Assembly (NCBI GenBank): GCA_963739995.1
Contig: CAVUCH010000018.1
Span: 308,643 to 372,642, forward strand
Reading direction: 5' to 3'
DNA: 64,000 nucleotides
Source of the DNA: CAVUCH01 sp963739995
GTDB taxonomy: Bacteria > Acidobacteriota > Vicinamibacteria > Vicinamibacterales > JAENWD01
Of this stretch, positions 18,543 through 26,659 are shown piece by piece. Positions within the stretch are counted from its first letter, which is position 1, and each line of letters starts with the position of its first letter. The position numbers and the translations under genes are program-made. The notes beneath the pieces are model-generated. The model saw only the letters and a list, made by a program, of their open reading frames with translations. It did not search any database and was not told the DNA's origin.

Positions 18543-18763
18543 AATGCACGATGCACGATGCACAAGGACAGAAAAGCGCACGGGCAGAGACACACGAGCC
18601 TGCCCCAGCATCAGACCTGGTGGTCGGTTCCCAACGAACGCTCGAACACGCCGGCGCAGCGCTTCATTCAACTCAGCGGTCGCGAGATTCGGACGGGATG
18701 TTTGGGCGTGATTGTAAACGGTGCCGGCGCCATCTGTGCATCGTGCAGTGTGCATCGTGCATT
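18543..18763. repeat. 221-bp intergenic element with terminal inverted repeats
   Basis: The left end (18543-18563) reads AATGCACGATGCAC followed by GATGCAC. The right end (18736-18763) is its inverse, GTGCATCGTGCATT preceded by a second copy GTGCATCGTGC. Outer arms match perfectly over 14 bp, and inner copies of GATGCAC/GTGCATC extend the symmetry. The interior has no convincing gene. It fits a non-autonomous mobile (MITE-like) or REP-type unit. No clear target duplication is visible, only CC on either side. Confidence 0.6.
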
Positions 18764-18775
18764 CCCGAGGGCGGC

Positions 18776-19990
18776 CTACGCCGTCGGGCTGTCTGGCACT
18801 GGCTGCCAGGCCATGAACTCCTTCTGGAAGCGGTCGCTGTAGACCGCCAGCAGGTGGTCGAGACGGTGTGAATCGGGGGTGGACAGGATCATCCCCGCGT
18901 GGTGGTGCTTCTGTATGCGCGTGACGATCTCCGGCGCATCGTAGCCCGAGAGGTCCGGGTCCGGTTCGCGCGCGAGCGTCAGGAGCAGGCCGGCGTAGTC
19001 GTTGCGGACCGGCGGCAGGTTATACGACGTATCTTCGCCCGCAATTTCGATGTGCGCCCACTCGCGCCACAGATTGAGGCCGGACGCGGCTTCGACAACG
19101 TCCACGATGAAGGCGCCCCCTACCCTCGCCGACGTCTCGAGGAAGTACCACCGGCCGTCCTCGTGCGCACGGATGAACTCGGTGTGCGTCACGCCGCGCA
19201 CCAGGCCGAACGTCGTGATGACCTCCCGGTTGAGGGCGGCGAGCGGGCCCGCCTCCGACGCATCGCGGGGCAGTGTTCGGGTGGTGAACACACCGCCCTC
19301 GTGTGCCGTGTTGATCGGTGGGGTACCGTACTTGTGGGCGGCGTGATACAGCACCTCGCGCTCCCAGACCACCGAATCGACGTGGTAGACGTCCCCCGCC
19401 ACGAAGTGCTCGAGCACGAAGAACGAGCGTCGGTCGCCGAGCGTCTCGATGGCCGACCACAACTCGGCGACAGTGTCGAGCCGCTGGATGCCGATGGCCG
19501 CAGCCGACGAGCGTGGTTTCAGCACGTACGGTCCCGGCACATGTTCGGTGAACTGCGCGATCCGACTGTCGTTCAGCACGTGCACGAAGTCGGGTACGAG
19601 GATGCCGGCGTTGCGGGCCTTCACGCGCATGGCGAGCTTGTCGCGAAAGTACCGCGCCGTCGTCTCGCCCATGCCGGCAATCCGGAGGTGCTCCCGGAGC
19701 AGCGCCGCGGTCTCGACATCGAAGTCGTCGAGCGGGACGATGCGGTCGATGTTGCGCGTGCGCGCGATGTGGCTGACGCCTTTCAGCAGGTCTTCCCGGC
19801 CGATGTCGCGGGGGAGGAAGAAGGACTCCTCGATGGCCTCGCGCGGCCACTCCGCATCCCGCAGTTTGTCTGACGTCAGCAGCAGCACGCGGTGCCCCTT
19901 CCGATGGCACTCGCGCAGGAACGTGTGCCCCTTCTCGAAGGTCGCAATGCACAGTAAGGTCAGTGTCGCGGTCGGCGGCACGGTCGGCAA
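18776..19990 (-). CDS. ATP-grasp carboxylate-amine ligase
   Basis: A 404-residue ATP-grasp enzyme. An N-terminal pre-ATP-grasp Rossmann-like part (about 10-110) precedes the ATP-grasp core. Visible features are a lysine-bearing strand VPGPYVLKPRSSAAAIG (about 152-168), the hinge FFVLEHFVAGDVYHVDSVV, and metal-binding residues near FLETSARVGGAF (about 277-288). Such enzymes form acyl-phosphates and join them to amines. No substrate can be named. It is divergent from an esterase gene with a 232-bp spacer that holds a heptamer repeat and a structured leader. This mirrors the larger ligase/esterase locus at 26.7-34 kb. Confidence 0.85.
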   Translation of the reverse strand: MPTVPPTATLTLLCIATFEKGHTFLRECHRKGHRVLLLTSDKLRDAEWPREAIEESFFLPRDIGREDLLKGVSHIARTRNIDRIVPLDDFDVETAALLREHLRIAGMGETTARYFRDKLAMRVKARNAGILVPDFVHVLNDSRIAQFTEHVPGPYVLKPRSSAAAIGIQRLDTVAELWSAIETLGDRRSFFVLEHFVAGDVYHVDSVVWEREVLYHAAHKYGTPPINTAHEGGVFTTRTLPRDASEAGPLAALNREVITTFGLVRGVTHTEFIRAHEDGRWYFLETSARVGGAFIVDVVEAASGLNLWREWAHIEIAGEDTSYNLPPVRNDYAGLLLTLAREPDPDLSGYDAPEIVTRIQKHHHAGMILSTPDSHRLDHLLAVYSDRFQKEFMAWQPVPDSPTA

Positions 19991-20033
19991 CCTCCAGGGC
20001 TGGACGGGCGAAGAAGACAGGATACAACGATCA

Positions 20034-20090
<57 letters not shown>

Positions 20091-20144
20091 CGATGGCCGC
20101 TGGGTGGCGGGATAGACCGGGATCGGCCCGGGCGATGTTGTCCC

Positions 20145-20155
20145 TACACTACACT
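20145..20155 (+). promoter_or_regulatory. Putative -10 region of the first esterase gene
   Basis: Two overlapping TACACT hexamers (20145-20150 and 20150-20155) lie in an otherwise GC-rich stretch. Transcription from about 20162 would give a leader of about 60 nt that contains the hairpin at 20171-20196. No convincing -35 is seen. Confidence 0.35.
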
Positions 20156-20170
20156 GTCTCAGAACGATGT

Positions 20171-20196
20171 GGGCCGGGGCCGAAGCGCCGCGGCCC
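20171..20196 (+). promoter_or_regulatory. Conserved leader hairpin (loop CGAAGC), copy 1
   Basis: A 10-bp stem with one G-G mismatch (GGGCCGGGGC with GCCGCGGCCC) is closed by CGAAGC at 20181-20186. It ends 26 nt before the esterase ATG. The same motif, with the identical loop and the flanking TGTGGGCC/GGGGCCGAAGCGCC bases, recurs at 33123-33146 before the second esterase gene. Two related esterase genes with the same structured leader suggest an RNA element or a shared protein-binding site. Confidence 0.55.
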
Positions 20197-20222
20197 GTGT
20201 GGCGTCAATTCCGGGAGCGTCC

Positions 20223-20948
20223 ATGCAGCGGGAATCGCACCGGTGGTACTCCCACCGGATCGGGCGGGAGATGGGCGTCGTGGTCTACGGACACTATGGC
20301 CTGCCTGTTCTCGCCTTTCCAACGAGCGGAGGCGCAGAGTGGGAGCTCGAGAACATGGGCCTCATCCCGGCCCTCGCTCCGTACGTGGACGCGGGGCGCG
20401 TGAAGATCTTCACGGTCGGATCCAACACCGACGCGAGCTGGTACAACACAGGGGCGCACCCGTTCCACCGCAGCTGGATGCAGCGCATGTTCGACGAGTA
20501 CATTCGCTGGGAGGTCATTCCGTTCATCCACGGGCGCTCGGGCGGGCTGCTGCCGATCGCCACGATGGGCGCATCCCTCGGCGCCTTCCATGCGGCGAAC
20601 ACGCTCTTCAAGCACCCCGACGCGGTGAAACGCTGCTGGGCAATGTCGGGCGTCTACGACATGCGGCGTTTCATGGACGGCATGAGCGACGAGAATTTCT
20701 ATTTCAACAACCCAATCGACTATCTCGGCGGAATCAGCGACTGGGGCCAGGTCGGCCTGCTGAACACGTGCGACATCCACATCGCCACCGGCAACGGACC
20801 CTGGGAGAAGCCGGAAAGCTCCTATCACCTGTCACGAGTGCTCGCGAGCAAGGGAATCCATCACCACCTGGACGACTGGGGCGATCAGGGCGGGCATGAC
20901 TGGCCGTACTGGAAACACCAGATGTGGCACTACCTGCGCGAGGTGTGA
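20223..20948 (+). CDS. Putative esterase (alpha/beta-hydrolase, esterase D/enterochelin-esterase-like)
   Basis: A 241-residue alpha/beta-hydrolase without signal peptide. The nucleophile elbow is MGASLG (S118), and a GGHDWPYW motif near the C-terminus supplies the histidine (about 226). Length and pattern fit the putative-esterase superfamily that cleaves esters or amides of small molecules. A longer open frame runs upstream, but it crosses the heptamer array and the hairpin leader, so the ATG at 20223 is preferred. It is divergent from the ATP-grasp gene and has the same leader hairpin as the esterase at 33171. Confidence 0.85.
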   Translation: MQRESHRWYSHRIGREMGVVVYGHYGLPVLAFPTSGGAEWELENMGLIPALAPYVDAGRVKIFTVGSNTDASWYNTGAHPFHRSWMQRMFDEYIRWEVIPFIHGRSGGLLPIATMGASLGAFHAANTLFKHPDAVKRCWAMSGVYDMRRFMDGMSDENFYFNNPIDYLGGISDWGQVGLLNTCDIHIATGNGPWEKPESSYHLSRVLASKGIHHHLDDWGDQGGHDWPYWKHQMWHYLREV

Positions 20949-21053
20949 CGCCGCTGTTCTGACGCATGTCATTCCCGGGCGGAAGCCCTCCGGGGGCGGC
21001 GTGCTCGACGATCAAACGGTCCGCCGTGCCAGTGAGTCCCGGTGACGCTGGAG

Positions 21054-22058
21054 TCAACGGAGGCCGGTCGTACGCTGCAGTTCGCATGTGCTGCTGCTCA
21101 GGATGTCCCCTGGAACAGCCGCAAGCAGCCGGCGTGGGGCGATGAGGCCCGCGAGCGCACCCACCCCCTGCAGCAGAACCGCCCCGGCAACAATCGGGGC
21201 CGCGAGCGGCAGGGTGAGTACACGCGATGGGCTCTCGCGAACAGCCTCCCGCAATTTTGCCGCGGCTTGCGTCGCCCAGAAACGCAGCAGCGCAACGGTT
21301 CGCGGCCACTGACCTCCTGGCGCTCCGGCAGAGTGCCTGTCCGCGGCAATCAAGCGTGGGACCACCACACCGTCGAATCCCATCAGGATGAAGCGCCAGA
21401 CGAAATGAGACAGCCCGTTCGGCGCGGCGTGGCCCGCGCGAGCCGCGGGCTGGCGCAGGATCGTGTAGCCCGCTGCGAGGAGGGCGGCGGCGTGCAGACC
21501 GCTCATTCGGTAGCAGGGGCGCCGCGACGGGATGGGTACGTGCTCCAGGACAGAACGCCGGAACGCGACGTTATTGAGATGGTACCTGTCGGATCGGTAC
21601 AGCCCCGTCGCTGACGAGTGAGCTGGAAAGCTCGCGGCAATCGCGACGGCCAGTCCATACGGGCCGGGGGCGTCTATCCTCGTTTCGCCGCCCACGACCG
21701 ACACGGCAGCATCGGAGAACGGCGACAGCAGTGCTTCGAGCCATCCGCGCGGGTAATGGCAGTCGCCGTCGGCAAACACGACGACCTCGCCAGTCGACGC
21801 CCTCGCTCCGGCCATCTTGAGTTCCTCGTACCCGGTGCCGTCCGGCAGGCGGAGGAGACGAACCCACGGAAACGCCTCGAGCGAATGCTGCAGCGTCTCG
21901 TCGGGCACATCCCCGCTGTCGGCCAGCAGAACCTCGTTTGCGCGCTGAATGGGCAGCGATTGTGCCGCCAGCGAGGCGAGAGTCTCCTTCAACCCGTCCA
22001 GATCGGCCAGTGACAGGTTTGCAGTTTCAATTACGACCGAGAAGCTTGGAACTTTCAT
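21054..22058 (-). CDS. Glycosyltransferase family 2-like protein
   Basis: A 334-residue GT-A fold protein: the N-terminal strand FSVVIETAN, a DXD-like GDC/DGDCH at about residue 97, and C-terminal hydrophobic segments (about 285-310) that suggest membrane attachment. The usual ED/ExD acceptor region is weak, so the sugar and acceptor are unknown. Its start overlaps the preceding GT2 gene by 4 bp (ATGA), so the two are translated together. It is convergent with the esterase gene. Confidence 0.8.
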   Translation of the reverse strand: MKVPSFSVVIETANLSLADLDGLKETLASLAAQSLPIQRANEVLLADSGDVPDETLQHSLEAFPWVRLLRLPDGTGYEELKMAGARASTGEVVVFADGDCHYPRGWLEALLSPFSDAAVSVVGGETRIDAPGPYGLAVAIAASFPAHSSATGLYRSDRYHLNNVAFRRSVLEHVPIPSRRPCYRMSGLHAAALLAAGYTILRQPAARAGHAAPNGLSHFVWRFILMGFDGVVVPRLIAADRHSAGAPGGQWPRTVALLRFWATQAAAKLREAVRESPSRVLTLPLAAPIVAGAVLLQGVGALAGLIAPRRLLAAVPGDILSSSTCELQRTTGLR

Positions 22059-22972
22059 CCTGAACCCTTACTGTGCCTCGCCTCGTGGCGACGAGACGCC
22101 GCCCCTCCGCCAGAAAGGAGACCTCTGAGCGCACCGGCAGCATTTGCCAGGACCAGCAGCAGATGAACGGCGGTCACGGAGCACGAGCGCACGATGCCGA
22201 CGGGCGGAAGCGCTCCATCGCTCACCTGGTGCGTGCGGACGATCCTGAACCGTTCTCTCGCACGCTTCGCGAGCGTGCGCGCCGGTATGCCACCGCTCCG
22301 CAGCACCTGGCCACTACCGAAGCCGACCCGTTCTCCCTTCTTCAGAAGCTCGCGAATAGACGCCCGCGCCGCGTGGTCGACAACCGCACGCTCGGCGAAG
22401 TGGATCGGGATACCCGCCTTCGAGCATCGCCACCCGAACTCCTGGTCTCCGCCGGACTTGAGATCTTCAGCGAAGCCACCTACGCCGGCAAAGATGGTCC
22501 GCCGCACGAACAGATTCGCTCCCGCGGCGAAGCCCTCCTGCACGTAGTGACGTTGGCGAAAGAACCGGCCGGCGTCAACAATCTCGGCGAGCGACGGAGC
22601 GGCCGAGAGTTTCGTCTGGATTCGGCCTGCCGCTCGCGGTCCGTCGGTCAGCGCGATCAGGCCACGCTCGAGCCAATCCGGATGAGGGCGACAATCCGCG
22701 TCCGTGAACGCCAGGTTGTCGCTGGTCGCCACCTGCACGCCCTTATTGCGTGCAGCGTATGACCCTCGTGGCTCGGAAAACGTGATGAGCCGCCATCCTG
22801 GCGACAGCTGCTCCTGCAGCCAGAGGCCACCTCCATCCCGCGACGCGTCGTCGATCCAAATGACCTCGAACTGGTCCGACGAGATGGTCTGCGATTTGAG
22901 GGCCGTGACAAGCGCCGGCAGAGACGGCCTGGCGTCACGAAACGGAATGATGACCGAAATGCGTGGAGCCAT
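22055..22972 (-). CDS. Family 2 glycosyltransferase
   Basis: A 305-residue GT-A enzyme with RISVIIPFRDARPSLPALV at the N-terminus, the nucleotide-binding D in WIDDASRDGG (about 40-49), TDADCRPHP (the DXD motif, about 90-98) and GGDQEFGWRCSKAG (the ED-like acceptor motif, about 173-186). A hydrophobic C-terminal segment suggests membrane association. It lies 26 bp after the flippase-like gene and overlaps the next GT2 by 4 bp, forming a three-gene operon for an unknown surface glycan or glycolipid. Confidence 0.88.
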   Translation of the reverse strand: MAPRISVIIPFRDARPSLPALVTALKSQTISSDQFEVIWIDDASRDGGGLWLQEQLSPGWRLITFSEPRGSYAARNKGVQVATSDNLAFTDADCRPHPDWLERGLIALTDGPRAAGRIQTKLSAAPSLAEIVDAGRFFRQRHYVQEGFAAGANLFVRRTIFAGVGGFAEDLKSGGDQEFGWRCSKAGIPIHFAERAVVDHAARASIRELLKKGERVGFGSGQVLRSGGIPARTLAKRARERFRIVRTHQVSDGALPPVGIVRSCSVTAVHLLLVLANAAGALRGLLSGGGAASRRHEARHSKGSG

Positions 22973-22998
22973 CGATCAAGCGTGACTGGGCCGGGTGA

Positions 22999-23979
22999 TT
23001 ACCGGTGCTCACGCGCCGCGAGGTACGCCCCCGCTACTGCCGCGGCGAGAACCTGGGCCGCGAGGGACATGCCCCTGAACACGAGGGCGACAAGCACACC
23101 CGTTGGTACGTCGAAGGATAGCAGCTTCCCGGTGAGGGCCACTACCCATTCGGTGACGCCGAGGTTGCCGGGCGTGATCGTCACCATTCGGATTGGGATC
23201 GTGATGGTGTAGACGAGCCCGCCCGCGAGCAGATGATTGTGAGCCACGGAAAGCGACCGGTACAGGAGGCCAAAGGTCAGAAAGTTGCACACGTGACGCC
23301 CGAACGCGAGCACCGAGGTGACAACGATGGTGCGGCGGGGGGTCGGCGTCAGTGCGGACGTGAACCGCCATCGCTGGAGCAGTGGATGGCCTGCAAATCG
23401 GGGCAGCAGAAAAACGCCCGAGAGCGCGACGGCCCCCAGAGCCACTATCCCGCCGGTGAGACCGAGCACGGGCCCGGACGTATTTCCGGTCACGACCTGG
23501 GCTGTGACCACCGCCCAGACCGCCAGGATGGCGGCCGCGAACAGCGCGAGCAGATTGCTCAGGAGCGTGGCCCAGACGAAATCCGGATACGCCAGCCCAC
23601 GACGACGGAGGTACGCCATGCGGACCGCAACATTCCCCGCGACGGGCACGACATAACTGGCGAGCACGCCGCCGGAACGGACCAGCAACAGTTCCCAGAA
23701 CCCGAGTTTCTCGAGCGAAGCCCGCAGCGGCGCGAGCACGGCGCCGTTCCACAACAGCTGCGCCGAGAACTGACTCACGAGCACGATCAGCACGTCCCCG
23801 AGCGAGAGACGTTGCAGGTCTTCGAGCGCCTCGCGCCGGGTGACGAGATACAGGGCAAGCGGTATCAGCAGTGCGACGAGCAGCACCGCCCTGCGGCGCG
23901 TCGGGCGTGACTGGGTGCTGCCGGCGGCGCTGACGGTCGCAGGCGACGATGCGGAGTGGTCCTGTCCGGTGCGGCTCAC
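22999..23979 (-). CDS. Lysylphosphatidylglycerol synthase TM-region / AglD2-like flippase-type membrane protein
   Basis: About 326 residues with eight or so membrane helices. Motifs typical of the LPG-synthase-TM/UPF0104 group are seen: GNVAVRMAYLRRRG after a helix, and the paired TITIPIRMVTITPGNLGVTEW near the C-terminus. Such proteins move or present lipids at the membrane and often sit beside glycosyltransferases. I take GTG at 23979 as the start. A longer ATG frame (24033) adds a Cys/His-rich, unlikely N-terminus. It is the first gene of the minus-strand glycan operon. Confidence 0.82.
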   Translation of the reverse strand: MSRTGQDHSASSPATVSAAGSTQSRPTRRRAVLLVALLIPLALYLVTRREALEDLQRLSLGDVLIVLVSQFSAQLLWNGAVLAPLRASLEKLGFWELLLVRSGGVLASYVVPVAGNVAVRMAYLRRRGLAYPDFVWATLLSNLLALFAAAILAVWAVVTAQVVTGNTSGPVLGLTGGIVALGAVALSGVFLLPRFAGHPLLQRWRFTSALTPTPRRTIVVTSVLAFGRHVCNFLTFGLLYRSLSVAHNHLLAGGLVYTITIPIRMVTITPGNLGVTEWVVALTGKLLSFDVPTGVLVALVFRGMSLAAQVLAAAVAGAYLAAREHR

Positions 23980-24142
23980 GTGGCGGCACCGACCCTCGGC
24001 ATGGGCATGGCCGACCCGGCACGCGCGCGCCATGCGGCGCCAAATCGTTGCATCCTATGACCCTTCGGGCTATCGTTCACTCCGGTTCGTCTGTCCCGTG
24101 TGACGGCGACCGTCGGCATCATCCAGACGCGCCGGAACTGCT

Positions 24143-25213
24143 GTGCAGAACGAGACACCGCGTTTTTCAATCGTGATCCCGGTTCGTAACGAAGGCGAGA
24201 GCGTAACCGCGGTCGCGGCCGCGATCGACTCGGCACTGGCTCCGATGAGTGGCCGCCACGAGGTCGTGTTCATCGACGACGGGTCGACCGACGACACGCT
24301 CGCCCAGCTGAAGCGGCTCGCGCGCGAGCACCGCCACGTCCGGGTCTATTCGTTTCGACGGAACTTGGGCAAATCGGTCGCGCTCGAATGCGGCTTCCGA
24401 CTCGCGCGAGGTGAGTTCATCCTGACGATGGACGGCGATCTGCAGGACGACCCGACCGATCTGCAGCAAATGTACGAGTATCTGGCGACACATGATGTCG
24501 ATGTCGTCAGTGGCTGGAGAAAGAACCGGCGCGACACGCGGCTGAAACTCGCGCTGTCGAAGGCGTTCAATCTCATCGTCGTGCGCATGCTCTTCCGCGC
24601 AAACTTCCAGGATATGAACAGCGGTATGAAGCTGTACAAGGCGGAGGTCGCGAGAGAACTGCGCCTGTACGGCGGAATGCACCGGTTCATTCCACTGATC
24701 GCCACGGAGTTGGGCTTCCGGGTGGCCGAGGTGCCCGTCAGACACCATCACCGCAGGTACGGGACGTCGAAGTACCGTGCCACGAAGGTCGTGACCCAGA
24801 TTCCGGATCTGCTCACGATGTTCTTCCTCCTCAAATTCACCGGCCGGCCGCTTCATTTCTTCGGTCGGATCGGTTCCGCGTTCTTTGCCCTCGGCGTCGC
24901 GTGCCTGCTGTACTTGACTATCCTGTGGACGCGCGGAGTTCCAATCGGAACGAGACCGCTGCTCACGTTGGGCGTGCTGCTCGTTCTGATCGGCGGGCAG
25001 GTGGTGTTCACAGGGCTCCTCGCCGATCTGATAGTCAACGTGGCCCAGGACAGGACGCGGCAGCTGCCGCTGAAATACACGTCCGACGGGGAGGCGCTCT
25101 CCCCGGGAGCGACCGTGCTAGCGGTACCTGACCCACCCGGCGTCGTGAAACAACCAGAACAACCAGGAGTGGCGCCACGGGTTGGCGAGCGCGTACACGA
25201 CGCTGCCAACTGA
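24143..25213 (+). CDS. DPM/DPG-type family 2 glycosyltransferase with two C-terminal membrane helices
   Basis: A 356-residue enzyme. The GT-A core (about 8-235) has SIVIPVRNEGES, FIDDGSTDDT (DD at 44-45), TMDGDLQDDP (the DXD, about 95-104) and a SGMKLYK motif. Two hydrophobic helices follow (about 245-262 and 275-300). This is the architecture of polyprenyl-phosphate glycosyltransferases (dolichol-phosphate mannose synthase or GtrB types). The start is GTG at 24143. The last 96 bp overlap the convergent membrane-protein gene, which is unusual. Confidence 0.88.
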   Translation: MQNETPRFSIVIPVRNEGESVTAVAAAIDSALAPMSGRHEVVFIDDGSTDDTLAQLKRLAREHRHVRVYSFRRNLGKSVALECGFRLARGEFILTMDGDLQDDPTDLQQMYEYLATHDVDVVSGWRKNRRDTRLKLALSKAFNLIVVRMLFRANFQDMNSGMKLYKAEVARELRLYGGMHRFIPLIATELGFRVAEVPVRHHHRRYGTSKYRATKVVTQIPDLLTMFFLLKFTGRPLHFFGRIGSAFFALGVACLLYLTILWTRGVPIGTRPLLTLGVLLVLIGGQVVFTGLLADLIVNVAQDRTRQLPLKYTSDGEALSPGATVLAVPDPPGVVKQPEQPGVAPRVGERVHDAAN

Positions 25214-26500
25214 CACGAGCAGCAGAAGGCTGGCCAGCACACGTCGCCAGCGATGGCGCTCCCAGCGATCGGCCTCCGGAACCATGGTCAGGAGCCAGAG
25301 CGGTGCCAACCAGATGAACCAGCGGGGACCCGCTGCGTTGCCGCCATAGTTGCTGGTCCGGTAGACGTAGAACGCGAAGATGAGAGCCGTCAGACTCAAG
25401 GTCAGCTGGGCCAGCCGACGTTCCACCCCCGGGCGCGTCCGTCGATCCCGCCGGGACAGCACGGTCCGCACCATGCCAATCCAGCCGAGCAGCAGAATGG
25501 GCGTCAGCGAAAGAATGCCCGTGTGGCCGGCGAGGAGATGGGCGGCGTAGATCCATTTCGGCTCCCGTATCCGATCCATGCCGGTCGGATGCCGCCAGAA
25601 GCTGCCCGCATATCGGTACCACTGCTCGTGGGCGTAGGTCGGCATGATCGTGCCGACCGCCAGAAACTGTGTGTACAGGTACGCGCCGACCGGCAGCAGG
25701 ATGGCAGGCACGGCAACCGTCACAGTCAAGCGCGGCGACACTCGCAACAGCCAGAGTGTCATGGCGAGCGCGAGCGCCGCGGCGGGAAGCTCATTGCAGC
25801 TCGCCCAGCCCAGACACAGTCCGGCGAACAGAAATCGCCACCATCGACGATCCCCGTCCAGTTCGATCCGGAGGCACTGATACATGGCGAACAACGCGGC
25901 GTGTGCCGCGACGGTGTGGTTGTTCAACGTGCCGGAGAATCCGGTCACGAACGTGCCACAGCAGGCCGCGGTGACCACCAGCACTCGACCCCAGTCCGTG
26001 GTTCCGAGCTCCTCCACCAGCCGCGTGAAGAGCAGGAGGTACAGCAGCAACGGAAGCCAGTTGATGGTGAGCAGGATCGTTCGGCTCACGAAGAGGCGGT
26101 TCTCTCTGATGTCCAGGCCCAGCACCTTGTGCAGCACCCAGTACTCGCCGGCCAGCACCGTCGGGAGCAGGGTCGGCTTGCTCGAGTAGAACCGGAACGT
26201 ATTCGGATGCAGGATCTTGTCGTTCGTATTCCATCCGGGCTCGGCGACGAGACCTTGATCCGTGTACTTGCGGTCCGCTCGTTCATACCGACGCCCGATG
26301 GCATAGCTGCCGGTCTCCACGAGAGCCCGGATCGTCGACCACCGCGATTGATCGTTCACTGAGTACACAGCCGGTGCCGTCAGGATCGTCGTGCCCACGA
26401 GCCCGATGGTCATGATCAGCAGGAGCGAGTACGCACTGCGACGTGCGGCAGCGCTCGTGTCCGTGGCGGCTGCCGGGAGCAAGGAGGAGTTCTGCTGCAT
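25118..26500 (-). CDS. Polytopic membrane protein, GT-C glycosyltransferase-like
   Basis: A 460-residue integral membrane protein with about ten hydrophobic helices. A long first external loop (about 48-105) contains polar residues, including YERADRKYTDQG, and charged residues after helix 1. This layout resembles GT-C enzymes and related mannosyltransferase-like proteins that use polyprenyl-phosphate sugars, which suits the DPM-type neighbour. I do not recognise a specific family. The 3' end overlaps the GT gene on the other strand by 96 bp. The ATG at 26500 follows a weak CAGGA. Confidence 0.7.
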   Translation of the reverse strand: MQQNSSLLPAAATDTSAAARRSAYSLLLIMTIGLVGTTILTAPAVYSVNDQSRWSTIRALVETGSYAIGRRYERADRKYTDQGLVAEPGWNTNDKILHPNTFRFYSSKPTLLPTVLAGEYWVLHKVLGLDIRENRLFVSRTILLTINWLPLLLYLLLFTRLVEELGTTDWGRVLVVTAACCGTFVTGFSGTLNNHTVAAHAALFAMYQCLRIELDGDRRWWRFLFAGLCLGWASCNELPAAALALAMTLWLLRVSPRLTVTVAVPAILLPVGAYLYTQFLAVGTIMPTYAHEQWYRYAGSFWRHPTGMDRIREPKWIYAAHLLAGHTGILSLTPILLLGWIGMVRTVLSRRDRRTRPGVERRLAQLTLSLTALIFAFYVYRTSNYGGNAAGPRWFIWLAPLWLLTMVPEADRWERHRWRRVLASLLLLVSVGSVVYALANPWRHSWLFWLFHDAGWVRYR

Positions 26501-26659
26501 TCCTGTGGCTGATCAGCCCGGCGGCCACCAGGTCGACGCCTGATCCGATTGAGGCGACCTGGCGGGCGTGGCCGGTGTCGCAGTGTACTTTGTCATCGTC
26601 TCTGCAACCATGCGAATCGGACCGGTAGATGACCGAGCTCTTGTTCCGAACTGCAGGTG

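Noticed and set aside
18543..18763. CRISPR-like or tandem array of GATGCAC
   Set aside because: There are only two or three copies per arm, arranged as inverted ends, with no spacers and no cas genes nearby.
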